A stretch of DNA of 5,005 nt from Dehalococcoidia bacterium. GTDB taxonomy: Bacteria; Chloroflexota; Dehalococcoidia; JAUYDP01. The translations under genes were made by a program, and so were the position numbers. Every line of letters starts with the position of its first letter. Positions within the stretch are counted from its first letter, which is position 1. Under the pieces are notes generated by a model. It saw only the letters and a program-made list of their open reading frames with translations. It had not been told where the DNA came from and made no database searches. Below, one piece after another: positions 4,126 through 5,005 of the stretch. The stretch covers positions 1-5,005 of the forward strand of contig JAUYDP010000017.1 of assembly GCA_030691805.1 (NCBI GenBank), written 5' to 3'.

Positions 4126-5005
4126 ATGACAAAAAACCTCCTTCATCACCCCGACGCCATAACCGAGGTGCTCTCCTGCCGCCCCTGTGGGTTGATGACC
4201 GATGTTGACGGCACCATCTCGGATATCGCGCCCAGGCCCAGCGACGCCATCGTCTCGGATTCGTGCCGGACCGGGCTAGCGGCCCTGGCAGGGTCCCTGG
4301 ACCTGGTTGCGGTGGTCTCCGGACGCCCCGCCCAGGAGGCCCTTCGCATGGTGGGGCTGCCTGACCTGGTGTATGTGGGAGACCATGGCCTGGAGCGGAT
4401 GCGAGACGGTAAGGTTTTCATTGACCCGCTGGCCGCAAGCTACCAGGAAAAGGTGCGGGCAGCGGCCATGGAGCTATTCTGGGTGCTATCTCCAAAGCCG
4501 GACCTGGAGGGCCTCTTCCTGGAGGATAAAAAGCAATCTTTTTCCTTCCACTACCGCCAATGCCCTGATCCGGTCAAGGCCAGGCGCCTGATACTGGAAG
4601 CCCTGTCCCGGCTTGACGCCGCCCGTGGGTTGCAGATCACAGAGGCGCGTCGCTCAGTAGAAGTCCGTCCGCCGCTGGAGGTAAACAAGGGGACCGCCCT
4701 TGAGGCCCTGTCGGCCGAGCACGGGCTAAGGGGCCTCTTCTACATGGGGGACGATTATACGGACGTCAGCGCCTTCCGGGCGCTGCGGGCCTGGCGCGGG
4801 GACGTGACGGACAAGCAAGCGCCGGGTAGGCGGGGCTTTCCAGCCCCGACACATAGGCCGGACCCCATAGGGAATGAATATGCGAAAGGACGCGACCGGC
4901 TCGAGACATCACCCCCCACCGCCCCTGGCGGACAGGGCCGTCCGCCGCTACGTTCCGGGGGCCCGATTGCACGTAGACAACCTCCCGGAATTGATGAAGC
5001 CCCGC
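4126..5005 (+). CDS. otsB: Trehalose-6-phosphate phosphatase (OtsB-type HAD hydrolase), 3' end abnormal
   Basis: Removes phosphate from trehalose 6-phosphate, the last step of the OtsA-OtsB trehalose pathway, in the cytoplasm. HAD motifs are complete: DVDGT with nucleophile D26 and acid/base D28, VVSGRP (S65) followed by the OtsB-typical YVGDHGLE (83-90), the lysine of EVNKGTAL (K188), and MGDDYTD with D209, D210 and D213. Family-like sequence runs to about residue 225 (near 4800). After that the frame stays open to the window edge, but the usual last 40 or so residues of the domain are not recognisable and a REP-like hairpin lies at 4826-4848. From about 4880 another frame has better codon bias. 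The functional end is therefore uncertain, by frameshift, truncation or assembly error. The start ATG has no Shine-Dalgarno; a TTG at 4117 is in frame. The 33-nt gap to the ligase holds a weak hairpin (GGTGC-TTTCC-GCACC, 4099-4113), suggesting cotranscription. No otsA is visible. Confidence 0.8.
   Translation, partial: MTKNLLHHPDAITEVLSCRPCGLMTDVDGTISDIAPRPSDAIVSDSCRTGLAALAGSLDLVAVVSGRPAQEALRMVGLPDLVYVGDHGLERMRDGKVFIDPLAASYQEKVRAAAMELFWVLSPKPDLEGLFLEDKKQSFSFHYRQCPDPVKARRLILEALSRLDAARGLQITEARRSVEVRPPLEVNKGTALEALSAEHGLRGLFYMGDDYTDVSAFRALRAWRGDVTDKQAPGRRGFPAPTHRPDPIGNEYAKGRDRLETSPPTAPGGQGRPPLRSGGPIARRQPPGIDEAP
4826..4848 (+). repeat. GTAG-headed REP-like hairpin in the 3' part of otsB
   Basis: GTAGG (4826-4830) is directly followed by a perfect 7-bp stem, CGGGGCT (4831-4837) and AGCCCCG (4842-4848), around a TTCC loop. 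A GTAG head plus a GC-rich hairpin is the form of REP elements. It lies immediately after the last otsB-like residues. No T-tract follows, so a terminator role is less likely. Confidence 0.6.
4880..5005 (+). CDS. 5' end of an unidentified gene, cut by the window edge
   Basis: A frame opens at ATG 4880 (or ATG 4874) and runs to the window end. AGGG at 4869-4872 lies 7 nt before ATG 4880, and an in-frame TAG at 4868-4870 closes the frame upstream. By hand count about four fifths of its third codon positions are G or C, against about half in the otsB frame over the same bases, which favours this frame as the real coding one. The 42 visible residues start MRKDATGSR and end with RLHVDNLPELMKPR. 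I do not recognise the family. A polar head ending in ELMKPR could precede a first membrane helix, as in UbiA-type prenyltransferases, but that is a guess. Confidence 0.45.
   Translation, partial: MRKDATGSRHHPPPPLADRAVRRYVPGARLHVDNLPELMKPR

Noticed and set aside
2494..4149. Very long open frame (551 codons) antisense to the acyl-CoA ligase
   Set aside because: It is a mirror of a GC-rich coding sequence; the plus-strand frame has every ANL motif, and the antisense product has no recognisable domain or ribosome site.
4766..4972. 68-codon minus-strand open frame across the otsB 3' end
   Set aside because: It is a shadow reading the REP-like hairpin backwards, with no ribosome site or family match.

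Overview
The window comes from a moderately GC-rich bacterium whose genes use mostly G/C-ending codons. The gene types, promoter forms and many small intergenic palindromes would suit a member of the Chloroflexota or a similar deep-branching thermophile or soil lineage. That assignment is inferred from general gene character only; there is no rRNA or marker gene here.

Layout, left to right. (1) A minus-strand gene (37-717) encodes a 226-residue protein with an N-terminal FHA domain and a C-terminal OmpR/PhoB-type winged helix. This looks like a transcription factor that reads a phosphothreonine partner. (2) A 264-bp divergent promoter region (718-981) follows. (3) A plus-strand calcineurin-like metallophosphoesterase (982-1716) comes next. 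Its promoter (ATGACA, 17 bp, TATCAT with an upstream TG) lies so close to the ATG that the mRNA should be leaderless. (4) An 813-bp gene-free stretch (1717-2529) holds a decayed minus-strand gene tail, a 39-nt imperfect hairpin, a cluster of the heptamer AACGGAT, a 62-nt inverted pair of REP-like palindromes, and a short CCCTGAA-type repeat that runs almost up to the next promoter. (5) A complete 520-residue acyl-CoA synthetase (2530-4092), closest to the crotonobetaine/carnitine-CoA ligase (CaiC) type, has a good extended -10 and a strong ribosome binding site. (6) An OtsB-type trehalose-6-phosphate phosphatase starts 33 nt downstream (4126). It carries all HAD motifs, but its family resemblance stops near residue 225, where a GTAG-headed REP-like hairpin lies in the 3' end. 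(7) The 5' end of another open frame (about 4880 to the window edge) is cut by the window.

How the parts relate. The ligase and phosphatase are probably cotranscribed, but they do not make an obvious pathway and no trehalose-phosphate synthase is visible. The FHA regulator and the phosphoesterase share a divergent promoter region, which permits but does not prove co-regulation.

I see no convincing new multi-gene system. The most noteworthy signals are the set of small palindromes with a GTAG edge (one an inverted pair, one apparently truncating otsB), the leaderless phosphoesterase promoter and the FHA-winged-helix regulator.
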